Positions 6,390-13,799 of a stretch of DNA of 15,315 nt are shown piece after piece. Each line of letters opens with the position of its first letter. Within the stretch, counting starts at the first letter, position 1. Location of the stretch: the NCBI GenBank assembly GCA_905214265.1, contig CAJMLQ010000069.1, positions 1 through 15,315 of the forward strand, written 5' to 3'. This DNA comes from an uncultured bacterium. Lineage in GTDB: Bacteria > Bacillota > Clostridia > Oscillospirales > Ruminococcaceae. Made by a program: the position numbers and the translations under genes. Below the pieces are notes generated by a model that worked only from the letters and a program-made list of their open reading frames with translations, had not been told where the DNA came from and made no database searches.

Positions 6390-8951
6390 TATGAAACAAG
6401 AGCGGGAACTTTTCCGGCGGCTGGAAACGGAAGAGATGATGACTACGGCGCAGCAGGAGAAATATTGGGTTCATCATGGACAAAACGGCGTGCTGGCAGT
6501 AGCGGAGGATCGGAAAAATCCGATACACGATACCTTCCGGTTTCCGGTCCGATGGCTTGCCCGGGAGGAGCCCTGAAATTTTTGCGGAACAGCCCGGCCG
6601 GGGGAATATTACGCCTTTCAGGTGGCGCTGTTCCGGGAGGGGCCGGAAAATGCTGGGCCGCTGGCCTTCCGCTGGGAAGGTGACAGCCCGGAGCCGCACT
6701 GCTTCAATCTCTCCGGGACAGACTGCTTCGGGCAGGCAATGTCCAAGAAAGTGACGCTGGAAAACGGTCGAGTGCAGCCCCTTTGGTTCGGCGTAGATTT
6801 TTCTGCGGATTTCCGCGGCGAGTTTTCCGGAAACCTGTTTCTGGAAATACCGGGCGCAGGCACGGTTTCCGTCAGCATCTGCGTCGAGGTGGACGGCGAG
6901 GTTTTGGAGGACCGGGGCGACAACGAACCCTGGCGGCATTCCCGGCTGCGGTGGCTGGATTCTGTGATTGCCATTGACGACGGCATTACCGCGCCGTATA
7001 TTCCGCCTCAGAGGAAGGATAACCGCCTGCGCGGCCTGGCCAATCAGGTGACATTGGCGGAAACGGGTCTGCCGGCTCAGTTGGAAAGCCGGATCGCAGC
7101 CAATATGGAGACGGTTCTCCGGCAAGGGCGGCCCGTTCTGGCAGGGGGAATCACCTTCGGCGAGAAAGGCGGATGCGTCAAGACGGAGAACGCGCTGCGC
7201 TTCACCTGCGAGGAGGACGGCGTTATGCGCTGGGAGTCCGTCTGGGAGTTCGGCGGGCTTTCCTATTGCTGCCACGGTTCTATGGAGTACGATGGTTATC
7301 AGGAGTATCAGATCACCGTTACCGCCCGGGAGGAGAGCCAGACGGAAGGGCTGACGCTGGAGATTCCCTATTGTCCGGATACGGCGGTTTACTGGATGGG
7401 GCTGGAGCAGCGCGGCGGTCTTCGGAGCGGGGAACTTGACTGGAAGTGGGACGTTTCCCTGAATCAAGACACCCTCTGGATGGGAGATGTGAATGCCAGT
7501 TTGATGCTTCGGTTGAAGGACCTGCATTACCAGAAGCCCCATATGCTCATCTACTATCATTACCATCCGCTGGTGCTTTCGGTCTGCTGGGATAATGACG
7601 GCAAAGGCGGCGTCCGGGTCCGGGAGGAATCCGGAAGTGTAAAGGTGGAGGCCTATACAGGCCCCGCAGCTTTTCCGCCGGAGAAAGCGTCACCTTCGCC
7701 TTTGACCTGGCCGTAACGCCGGTGAAGCCGGTGGACAAACGGGAACATTGGCTGGATCACTACTATCATGCCGTTCCGGAGGACCTGCGGGAGGTATCGG
7801 AAAAGGGAGCCAACATCATCAACATCCACCACGCTCACGAGCAGAACCCCTACATCAACTATCTCTTTTACGAAACGGAAAAGCTCACGGATTTTGTGGA
7901 CCGGTGCCACGAAAACGGCATCCGGGCAAAACTGTACTACACCGTTAAGGAAATGACGGTGCACATGACCGAGTTCTGGTCGCTGAAGAGCCTTAATGAG
8001 GAAGTTTTCCCCACCGCCTGGGAGGTGGGAACCAGCTTTCAGGGTAGCCTCCCCTATGCGGATGAGTGGCTGGAACGGATGCTGGGGAAGGACTTTATGA
8101 TGGCGTGGCGGCAGAAAATCAACCACGGCAGTTATCAGGATGAGATAGAGGCGTCGGTAGTTACCGCGCCGATGTCCCGGTTCAACAATTACTTCCTGGA
8201 GGGGCTGCGGTGGCTGCTGGAAAACACCGGGATCGACGGGCTTTATTTTGATGATGTGGCTTTTGACCGCAGCATTATGAAGTGAATTCGAAAGATCCTC
8301 GACCGGGATCACCCTCGGTGCACCATCGACCTGCATTCCTGGAACTATTTCCGCAATAACACGGTGGATGACAGCCAGCTGGCCGGCTGGGGCAACAGCA
8401 TGAACCTGTACATCGACAATTTCGCCTTTATTGACCGTCTCTGGTTCGGCGAAGGCTTTGATTACAGCATTTCGCCGGATGGGTGGCTTGTTGAGATGAG
8501 CGGCATCCCCTTCGGCATGATTGGCGAGATGCTTCAGGACGGCGGAAACATCTGGCGGGGTATGGTGTTCGGCATGACCAACCGCCTTCCCAACGCCAAG
8601 GATCCCTCCGGGCTGTGGGCGTTCTGGAAGGAATTCGGCATGGCTGACGCGGTGATGCTGGGATATTGGAATCCGGCCTGTCCGGTAAAGACGGACTGCG
8701 GCGATGCGGTGAAGGCCACTGTTTACCGGTTGCCTCATCAGTGCCTGATCGCGCTGGGAAGCTGGTCGGAGAAGGAGAACCTGGTGCGGCTCCTGCCGGA
8801 TTACGCAGCCTTGGGCTTTGATCCGGAGCGGACGATCCTGGAAACGCCGGAAATTCCGGGCTTCCAGCAGGGGCAGGATTTTACACTGGATCAGTCCATC
8901 CCAGTTCCGGCAGGCGTCGGGTGGCTCCTGATACTGCGGGAGCGGGAATAA
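6379..8951 (+). pseudogene. Decayed glycoside hydrolase, DUF6067/GH123-like
   Basis: A large cytoplasmic glycosidase-like gene, about 855 codons if repaired. It begins MAYDMKQERELFRRLE and is cut by a TGA at 6574-6576. The same frame resumes at once (RPGEYYAFQVALF). It carries the family's RLRWLDSVIAIDDGITAPY block near 6943-7003 and runs to 7716. A missing C in the run at 7662-7665 causes a frameshift. The next frame (GESVTFAFDLAV...HYYHAVPEDLREVSEKGANIINIHHAHE) contains the barrel strand IDGLYFDDVAFDR, probably near the active site. A second TGA follows at 8283-8285. The last part (CTIDLHSWNYF...GWLLILRERE) ends at 8951. First gene of the rightward operon. The lesions mean no full-length product is expected. 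GH123 enzymes are beta-N-acetylgalactosaminidases, but the substrate here is not evident. Confidence 0.75.
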
Positions 8952-8964
8952 AGGGGGAGAGAGC

Positions 8965-9411
8965 ATGGCGTCTTATCTGGATCTTGATATTGACAGCGTG
9001 GCGAAAATTGGCCTGATGTTTCTGGACGGGGACTGTCTGGAGGACATCCTGCTGGATCGGTACGGTCATCCGGACTATGACTTTGACAACTTTAACGTGT
9101 GCAAGATCGTGCTCTTGAAGCTGGAGCGGATAAATCCAAACCTAGGACTGACGGCGGTTCTGTGGCAGCTCCGCCCGGACAATGCGGAGATTGCAGTTCC
9201 GGTGGCGGCGGGGATGGCCCTGCCCTTGGAAGGATACCGGCCCTGTCCGGTATCCGATGCGGTGCGGCGAGCCTTCGGCGGAGAATCCAGCGTGACGGCA
9301 TATCGTTCAGATAGCTGCACATCTCACTATTATCCCGTTCGGAACAGCGATGGAGAGATCGTGGGCGTGCTGGAACTGCTGGCCGGGGCCCGGCCCAGGG
9401 TCGATATATAA
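8965..9411 (+). CDS. Small GAF-like (sensor-fold) protein, paralogue of the 3029-3514 gene
   Basis: A 148-residue soluble protein, 13 bases after the glycosidase pseudogene and 10 bases before the DUF4091-like gene. ATG 8965 has GGGGGAGAG upstream. It shares with its paralogue FLDGD-LE-ILLDR-GH-DYDF (residues 19-40), AVLWQ (65-69), P-AAGMALP-EG (79-90) and the GAF-like strand pair YYPVRNSDGEIVGVLELL (122-139). The Cys triad of the other copy is absent (L88, Y91 and A99 at the equivalent places, by my hand alignment). The open frame is intact although its upstream neighbour is broken. No catalytic or DNA-binding motif is visible. A ligand-sensing or carbohydrate-enzyme partner role is inferred from the fold-like pattern and position only. 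Confidence 0.8.
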   Translation: MASYLDLDIDSVAKIGLMFLDGDCLEDILLDRYGHPDYDFDNFNVCKIVLLKLERINPNLGLTAVLWQLRPDNAEIAVPVAAGMALPLEGYRPCPVSDAVRRAFGGESSVTAYRSDSCTSHYYPVRNSDGEIVGVLELLAGARPRVDI

Positions 9412-9421
9412 GGAGACCGTT

Positions 9422-11233
9422 ATGGATCAGAAGGAATTTTGGCTTTTCAGCGACTGTCTGCGCATTGACGGTCGGGATGGGAGCTTTATTAAGACTGTCC
9501 CCGCGCCGGAAGAGCAGCGGCATTTCGACGGGATCGTTCTCCATGCCGCCCGGAACGCCCACGCTTGTTTTCAACTGGCGGCGGCTCCCGCGTCGGGGAA
9601 AATTTCGGGGCTGGAACTGCTCTGGTCGCCCCTGACCGGCCCTGCCGGAGAGATTTCGGCGGAAAACGTCCGGTTTTACACCCAGTGGTTCCACCGGCTT
9701 CACGGGAAACTGGTGCCCGATCTGCTGCTTCCTTTTAATGGGCCGCTGGCCTTTGCAGTTCCGCTGGACCGGGAACGCCTGGCGGATCAGCGGGCGGGCG
9801 CGATCTGGGTGGAGCTGTGGGTCCCGCCGGAACAGCCCGCCGGGGACTACGCCGGGACTCTGACTGTCCGCAGCGGGGGACAGGAGCAGGTTTTCTGCAT
9901 TTCCTGTCGGGTCAGCGCCTGTACGGTACCGGTGCGAAACAAGATCACTGCGGATTTTAACAACTACGCCGACTCCCTTTCCGATTCCTTTGACTCTCTC
10001 CGGGACAACCCGGAGCGTTATCGGGACGGCAGCTACCTGGCGGTGGAGCAGGGGTTCTATCGGATGTCCCGGGAACATAAGGGCGTGTACCACAACCTTC
10101 CCTACCGCCACTCCGGGGCCATGCCGGAAAGCTTTGCGCCGGAACTGGAAGGAGAGGGCAAGGACATCCGCGTCAAGAGCTGGGAGGCCTTTGACGCCCA
10201 CTTTGGCCCTTACTTTGACGGAAGTGCCTTTGCGGATTGCCGTGGTGGCACTTATCCGGTAGAGTTCGCCTATCTGCCCTTCAGCCTAGCTTGGCCCGCC
10301 AATTATGAAAAGTGGGGAAAGAAGGGCTATCGAACCGGGTACCGCCGGATCCTTGGGGAATTTGTGCGGCACTTTGAGGAGAAGGGCTGGGACGCGACGG
10401 TTTTCGAGATCCTGCTTAACAACAAAAAGGACTACTGGTTTTTCCCCTATACCATCGACGAGATCTGGTACGAGCACGACCAGGACGTAGTTGATACCTA
10501 TTATGACATTATCCGCGGGACCTTTGAGGACAGCCGAGCGAAGTTCGTTTCCCGGATGGATTCCAGCAACCACTGCGGCAACCATTTGGACCACCGCTTT
10601 TCCGACTACTGCGGCATGTGGGTGGCCGGGGACGCCATGTTTTCCTGGTTCCCGGAAAGCGTGGAGGTCATGCGCCGGAAAGGAAATATCCTTTGGATTT
10701 ACGGCAGCGTTCTTCAGGCCCTGGACGAACCGCTTTTGTCCCTGTGGGTATGGCCGGTGCGCTGCATGATGACCGGGGCCACAGGGTTTACGGTCTGGAA
10801 TACCACAGGCTTTGGCACAGATCCCCTGACCTGCCCGGCTGCGTCAGGCGGGCAGGCGCTGTTTTATCCCGGCAGTCCTTTTGGCCTGGAACAGCCGCTG
10901 CCCTCCATTCGGCTGAAATCCCTGCGCAGCGCCATGGAAGTGGTGGAACTGGCCATGACCCAGGAGGCCGGGCCGCTGCAGGCGGAATTGGAACGGCGGC
11001 TGAACGGCGCTCTGGGTATGGCAGGAAAAGAGGCCTGGTTCCGGCCCAAGCCGGAGTTTGTCAAAACTCCTCCACGGTACTGGGATTTTGACGAGGCCGT
11101 ACCGGAGGCTGCGCTCCCGCCGGTTTATCTGGGCCGCGACCCGCTGCTGCCCGAGGAGCTGAGAAAACAGGTATATGAATGTTTGGAGAGCGGGATCTGC
11201 CGTGGGGACGGCGCAAATTTTCGGTTCCAATAA
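9422..11233 (+). CDS. GH123/DUF4091-like putative glycoside hydrolase
   Basis: A 603-residue protein without signal peptide, so intracellular. ATG 9422 has AGGAG 6 bases upstream; the frame extends further but only through the previous gene. The N-terminal beta domain (about 1-175) has the family hallmark AIWVELWVPPEQPAGDYAGTLTV (128-150). A TIM-barrel-like middle follows (FAYLPFSLAWPANYEKWGKKGY; VFEILLNNKKDYWFFPYTIDEIWYEHDQD), then the DUF4091-type C-terminal helix block (PSIRLKSLRSAMEVVELAM). Acidic candidates for catalysis are in the FPYTIDEIWYEHDQD stretch. GH123 members cleave beta-GalNAc, but assignment to that activity is not secure. It is the only intact enzyme of the cluster, last of the rightward operon, and ends at a terminator. 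The leftward operon has a truncated paralogue. Confidence 0.8.
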   Translation: MDQKEFWLFSDCLRIDGRDGSFIKTVPAPEEQRHFDGIVLHAARNAHACFQLAAAPASGKISGLELLWSPLTGPAGEISAENVRFYTQWFHRLHGKLVPDLLLPFNGPLAFAVPLDRERLADQRAGAIWVELWVPPEQPAGDYAGTLTVRSGGQEQVFCISCRVSACTVPVRNKITADFNNYADSLSDSFDSLRDNPERYRDGSYLAVEQGFYRMSREHKGVYHNLPYRHSGAMPESFAPELEGEGKDIRVKSWEAFDAHFGPYFDGSAFADCRGGTYPVEFAYLPFSLAWPANYEKWGKKGYRTGYRRILGEFVRHFEEKGWDATVFEILLNNKKDYWFFPYTIDEIWYEHDQDVVDTYYDIIRGTFEDSRAKFVSRMDSSNHCGNHLDHRFSDYCGMWVAGDAMFSWFPESVEVMRRKGNILWIYGSVLQALDEPLLSLWVWPVRCMMTGATGFTVWNTTGFGTDPLTCPAASGGQALFYPGSPFGLEQPLPSIRLKSLRSAMEVVELAMTQEAGPLQAELERRLNGALGMAGKEAWFRPKPEFVKTPPRYWDFDEAVPEAALPPVYLGRDPLLPEELRKQVYECLESGICRGDGANFRFQ

Positions 11234-11237
11234 GCAC

Positions 11238-11275
11238 AATTCCCCGGACGTCCGTAAAAGAGCGTTCGGGGAATT
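11238..11275 (+). terminator. Intrinsic terminator of the rightward operon
   Basis: AATTCCCCGGACG (11238-11250) pairs with CGTTCGGGGAATT (11263-11275) with one G-T wobble and a 12-base loop. It starts 5 bases after the stop of the DUF4091-like gene. The following T run is short (CTTGTTCTT). Confidence 0.7.
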
Positions 11276-11289
11276 CTTGTTCTTAAAAA

Positions 11290-11547
11290 TCAGCAGGGAA
11301 GGAGGAAAGGCTGAAGCAGACGACCCCCAAATGTTGGCTGCGGCCTTGTGACAGCGATGTCCGGCTCCGCAGAGGTGATATAGGAGCCATCTGAAAGGGC
11401 CTGGCAAAGCGCCTCGTGAATTTACTCCTTCAGGCTGGGGCGCCGGGCGGCAATTTTGCAGAGGGCGGCAGCGGCGTTGTTGTTCAGACTCACCCAATTT
11501 TTGCTGTTGTCCTCATTATACAGGAGGGCGTATGGAAAAGCAAACCA
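11290..11547 (-). pseudogene. Unidentified decayed leftward reading frame
   Basis: One minus-strand frame is open for about 85 codons apart from a TAA at 11422-11424. It reads like natural protein on both sides of that stop: upstream YALLYNEDNSKNWVSLNN, downstream DGSYITSAEPDIAVTRPQPT. It ends at a TGA (11290-11292), and another TAA (11548-11550) bounds it upstream, beyond which reading also looks plausible (LQNSTAAKN). No family recognised and no start or ribosome-binding site. It may be a gene fragment brought in by the same rearrangements as its neighbours. Nothing convincing is encoded on the plus strand of 11276-11640. Confidence 0.3.
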
Positions 11548-11648
11548 TTAATTTTTGGCGGCGGTGCTGTTTTGTAGAAATGGATAACCGGTTTTTTTAC
11601 ATTCTCGGATTTCCGACACCTCTATGCGTGGAAAAGATAGAATATTTA

Positions 11649-11657
11649 TGCTATAAT
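11649..11657 (+). promoter_or_regulatory. Extended -10 promoter element before the AraC remnant
   Basis: TGCTATAAT, a perfect extended -10 (TG-N-TATAAT), stands in an AT-rich stretch 25 bases before the first recognisable codons of the regulator remnant. No good -35 is visible 17 bases upstream. Confidence 0.35.
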
Positions 11658-11680
11658 AACCCTAAGGACTCATGGGTTAG

Positions 11681-12116
11681 GGGGATCTTCCCTGGGCCTC
11701 AAGTGCATCCGGATTCCGGCAGCAGCTGGAATTGGATGTGGGGAGAGAGAAACTGAACGCCGATCGGATCGTCACCCATGTGGGCGGCCTGGGACTATGA
11801 ACCAGGTGCAGGGCTACTTTATCCAGCTCGCTGAGGAGATCTGCGGACAGGTGAATGCAGGCAAGGAAAGCCACAACACGGTTTTGTTCCGGCGTATTCA
11901 GGAATATTTGTGGGAAAACTATGAGGATTCCAGCCTGAGCTCAGCCGGATCCGGATCGAGGAATCCAAAAAGCTGCTTGGACAAAAGGAGGATCAAACGA
12001 TCAGCGAGATCTGCCGTCTGGTGGGATTTGACAACACCACGACCTATATTCGCATTTTCAAGAAAATTGAGGGCGTCACGCCTGGAAAATACGCGGAGCT
12101 TCAATCGCTCAGCTGA
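11681..12116 (+). pseudogene. Remnant of an AraC-family regulator (YesN/lpl-operon type)
   Basis: Three pieces in three frames. The first (11681-11797) reads FRQQLELDVGREKLNADRIV. After a frame change near 11795, MNQVQGYFIQLAEEICGQVN...FRRIQEYLWENYEDSSLS follows, the linker that precedes the DNA-binding domain in this family. At about 11940 a deletion removes most of the first helix-turn-helix and shifts the frame to RIRIEESKKLLGQKED-TISEICRLVGFDNTTTYIRIFKKIEGVTPGKYAE, the second helix-turn-helix, ending at TGA 12114-12116. The N-terminal ligand or receiver domain is absent; a TAG at 11678-11680 bounds the frame. Such regulators usually control neighbouring lplABC-type operons, so loss of this gene fits the decay of the cluster. 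Confidence 0.75.
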
Positions 12117-12136
12117 AAGGAACGATAAAACATATC

Positions 12137-13297
12137 ATGAACGAAAAAGAAATCGCCGAACTTCGGCGCCGCTTCCGCCCGGACAAAAACAACATTCCTT
12201 ACATACGGGGCTGCTGCGTCAACGAAAAAAAGGAAATCGTCTCCGAGTTCCGGCAACCATTTTCCATTATGCCGGAGGAGGAACTGGAAAAAATGCTGGG
12301 CATCCTCCGAAAAACTCTTTCCGGCGTCTTGGGAAAAAATCTGATGGATATTTCCTTCACGACCCAGCAGGTCGCGGACAGCGACGAGCATCGACTGCTG
12401 ATGGCGCTCCGGAATTCCGCCCTGGAGGACGAGGAGGCTGTGCAGGCCTTTTTCCAGAAGGTGACGCAGGCGCTGGCGCTGGAGGGAAATTATCTGATCC
12501 TTCTGGTACGCGATGTTTACGACGTGCCTTACCGCTCCAAGGACGGTGAAAAGCAGGAGGAGGCGTCTTCGGAGGTATTTTCTTACATATTATGTGGAAT
12601 CTGTCCAGTGAAGACGACAAAGCCCGCCCTCGGATATTACTTATATGACAACGAATTCCGCACCTGCGGGATTGACTGGCTTGTGGCGCCGCCGGAGCTG
12701 GGCTTTCTATTTCCGGCCTTCGACGATCGCAGTGCGAATATCTACAACGCCCTTTACTATTCCCGGAACACGGCGGAGAACCACCCCGAGTTTGTTGACG
12801 CGGTATTTTGCAGCGAGCCTCCCATGCCAGCAGCAGTACAGCGGGAAACTTTCCAATCGATCCTGGCAGAAACTTTATCGGAGGAGTGCAGCTATGAGGT
12901 GGTGCAAAGCGTCGGTGGTCAGCTGCGGGAAATGGTCGAGGAGCATAAGGCCAATAAGGAAGAGGAGCCTTTGCGGGTGTCCAAAGACACGGTGAAGGGA
13001 ATTTTGGAGGACTGCGGCGTTTCGGAGTCCCGCGTTGCGGCGTTTGACGGAAAATATGAGGAGGAGTTCGGGCTGGACGCGGACCTCAGCCCGCGCAATT
13101 TGGTGGATATGAGCCGGATTGCAATCAGCACGGCTGGCGTCAGCGTCCAGGTCAAACCGGAATGCAGCAGCTTGGTGGAAGCACGGGTCATCGACGGCGC
13201 CAAATACATTCTCATCCGCGTGGAAGACGGCGTTGAGGTCAACGGCGTCCCGGTGCATTTTCCAGGCGGAAAGCCCGCATCCGGCGGACCGGAATGA
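12137..13297 (+). CDS. DUF4317 domain-containing protein
   Basis: A 386-residue soluble protein that covers the DUF4317 family along its length. Landmarks are the start MNEKEIAELRRRFRPDKNNI, RGCCVNEKKEIVSEF (residues 29-43), YYLYDNEFRTCGIDWLVAPPELGFLFPAFDDRSANIYNALYYS and the C-terminal DLSPRNLVDMSRI...GVSVQVKPE. The family is common in Clostridia and has no known function. The AAAGGA upstream is 15 bases from the ATG, which is long, so initiation may be weak. The gene starts 20 bases after the AraC remnant and has its own strong terminator at 13301-13338. No damage is visible, in contrast to everything just upstream. Confidence 0.88.
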   Translation: MNEKEIAELRRRFRPDKNNIPYIRGCCVNEKKEIVSEFRQPFSIMPEEELEKMLGILRKTLSGVLGKNLMDISFTTQQVADSDEHRLLMALRNSALEDEEAVQAFFQKVTQALALEGNYLILLVRDVYDVPYRSKDGEKQEEASSEVFSYILCGICPVKTTKPALGYYLYDNEFRTCGIDWLVAPPELGFLFPAFDDRSANIYNALYYSRNTAENHPEFVDAVFCSEPPMPAAVQRETFQSILAETLSEECSYEVVQSVGGQLREMVEEHKANKEEEPLRVSKDTVKGILEDCGVSESRVAAFDGKYEEEFGLDADLSPRNLVDMSRIAISTAGVSVQVKPECSSLVEARVIDGAKYILIRVEDGVEVNGVPVHFPGGKPASGGPE

Positions 13298-13300
13298 GTA

Positions 13301-13338
13301 AAAAACCGCACGCCTTCTTCGAAAGGCGTGCGGTTTTT
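13301..13338 (+). terminator. Strong intrinsic terminator after the DUF4317 gene
   Basis: A perfect 16-bp stem, AAAAACCGCACGCCTT (13301-13316) with AAGGCGTGCGGTTTTT (13323-13338), encloses the loop CTTCGA. It begins 4 bases after the stop. The A and T ends would let it work in both directions. Confidence 0.92.
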
Positions 13339-13344
13339 GGCTAT

Positions 13345-13373
13345 CACCCAAGGGGCCGGCGCGTCATACAATG
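13345..13373 (+). promoter_or_regulatory. Candidate sigma-K (or sigma-E) promoter for the Cys-rich gene
   Basis: CACC (13345-13348), exactly 16 bases, then CATACAATG (13365-13373). The Bacillus sigma-K consensus is mACm-N16-gCATAnnnTa, so only the flanking g and the last base differ. The -10 also equals the sigma-E form CATACAAT. Either assignment means mother-cell expression during sporulation. The promoter fits between the terminator and the ribosome-binding site at 13407-13414. Confidence 0.45.
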
Positions 13374-13420
13374 GAAGAGCGGAGCTCATAGCTTTGCAAT
13401 ATGCGGAAGGAGGAATTTTT

Positions 13421-13795
13421 ATGCCCAGCAACCATGGCGTTTCCTTTTTAGACGCCAGCTACAATTATAACCGGGGCATTCGGAGACCGGTGGTTCCGGT
13501 TCCCGTTCCAGAGGAAACGACTTCCTCAGCGGAAGCTGCTTCTGAAGCCGCCTCTCTGGCTGCGGCCGGATGCGGGTGCGGCTCTGCGGTCGCTCCAACC
13601 TGCGGCGGTGGCTGCCCCAACGGCAGCTGCGATGGGGATCCGGATGTTTCCGTTTACGATTGCAACTGCCAGGAGGAGATTACCTACCGGCTTTGCTGCG
13701 ATCCAAACGGCTGCTGCTGCCAGTATCCCTGTTCGTGGCGCAACCCATTCTGGCCGGAATTTGCGCATCCGCGCTGGCTTTGCTGCTATATGTGA
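13421..13795 (+). CDS. Cysteine-rich protein, candidate spore coat/exosporium component
   Basis: 124 residues from ATG 13421, chosen because AAGGAGGA lies 6 bases upstream; the frame runs further up but into the terminator. Residues 1-30 end in a Val-Pro repeat (PVVPVPVP) and 31-49 are a Ser/Ala/Glu-rich helix. From 50 to the end there are 15 cysteines (positions 51, 53, 61, 65, 70, 81, 83, 92, 93, 98-100, 104, 121, 122), many as CC, CCC or CxC. The end is aromatic (WRNPFWPEFAHPRWLCCYM). There is no signal peptide. Cys-rich proteins of this kind occur as crosslinked spore-surface proteins (CdeC and CdeM in Clostridioides difficile), and the mother-cell-type promoter points the same way; metal binding is the alternative. 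I see no recognised family. The stop lies 4 bases from the stop of the convergent recombinase, so the 3' end could be altered by integration. Confidence 0.75.
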   Translation: MPSNHGVSFLDASYNYNRGIRRPVVPVPVPEETTSSAEAASEAASLAAAGCGCGSAVAPTCGGGCPNGSCDGDPDVSVYDCNCQEEITYRLCCDPNGCCCQYPCSWRNPFWPEFAHPRWLCCYM

Positions 13796-13799
13796 ATCA
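13796..13799. other. Probable junction of a mobile element (att region)
   Basis: Only four bases separate the stops of the GC-rich Cys-rich gene and the AT-richer recombinase gene. Base composition and codon use change abruptly here. Large serine recombinase genes commonly lie at the end of their element, so an attachment site is expected in or close to this point. No core sequence can be identified from one end alone. Confidence 0.35.

Noticed and set aside
6223..7566. 447-codon minus-strand ORF
   Set aside because: Antisense to the DUF6067 pseudogene, whose plus-strand translation is clearly protein-like; composition (His/Pro/Arg-rich) is typical of a GC-rich shadow frame.
4402..8285. Alternative genetic code with TGA as an amino acid
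   Set aside because: TGA ends the intact GAF-like gene, DUF4317 and the Cys-rich gene; frameshifts, deletions and a TAG occur in the same genes, so decay explains the stops.
7653..8966. 437-codon minus-strand ORF
   Set aside because: Shadow of the second half of the DUF6067 gene. The open antisense frame across the sense stop at 8283 was considered but shows no family pattern.
9092..10201. 369-codon minus-strand ORF
   Set aside because: Antisense to the GAF-like and DUF4091-like genes; no start signal or recognisable motif.
11532..11756. 74-codon ORF with an AGGAGG-like site
   Set aside because: No protein-like pattern, and its second half overlaps the -10 element and the regulator remnant in another frame.
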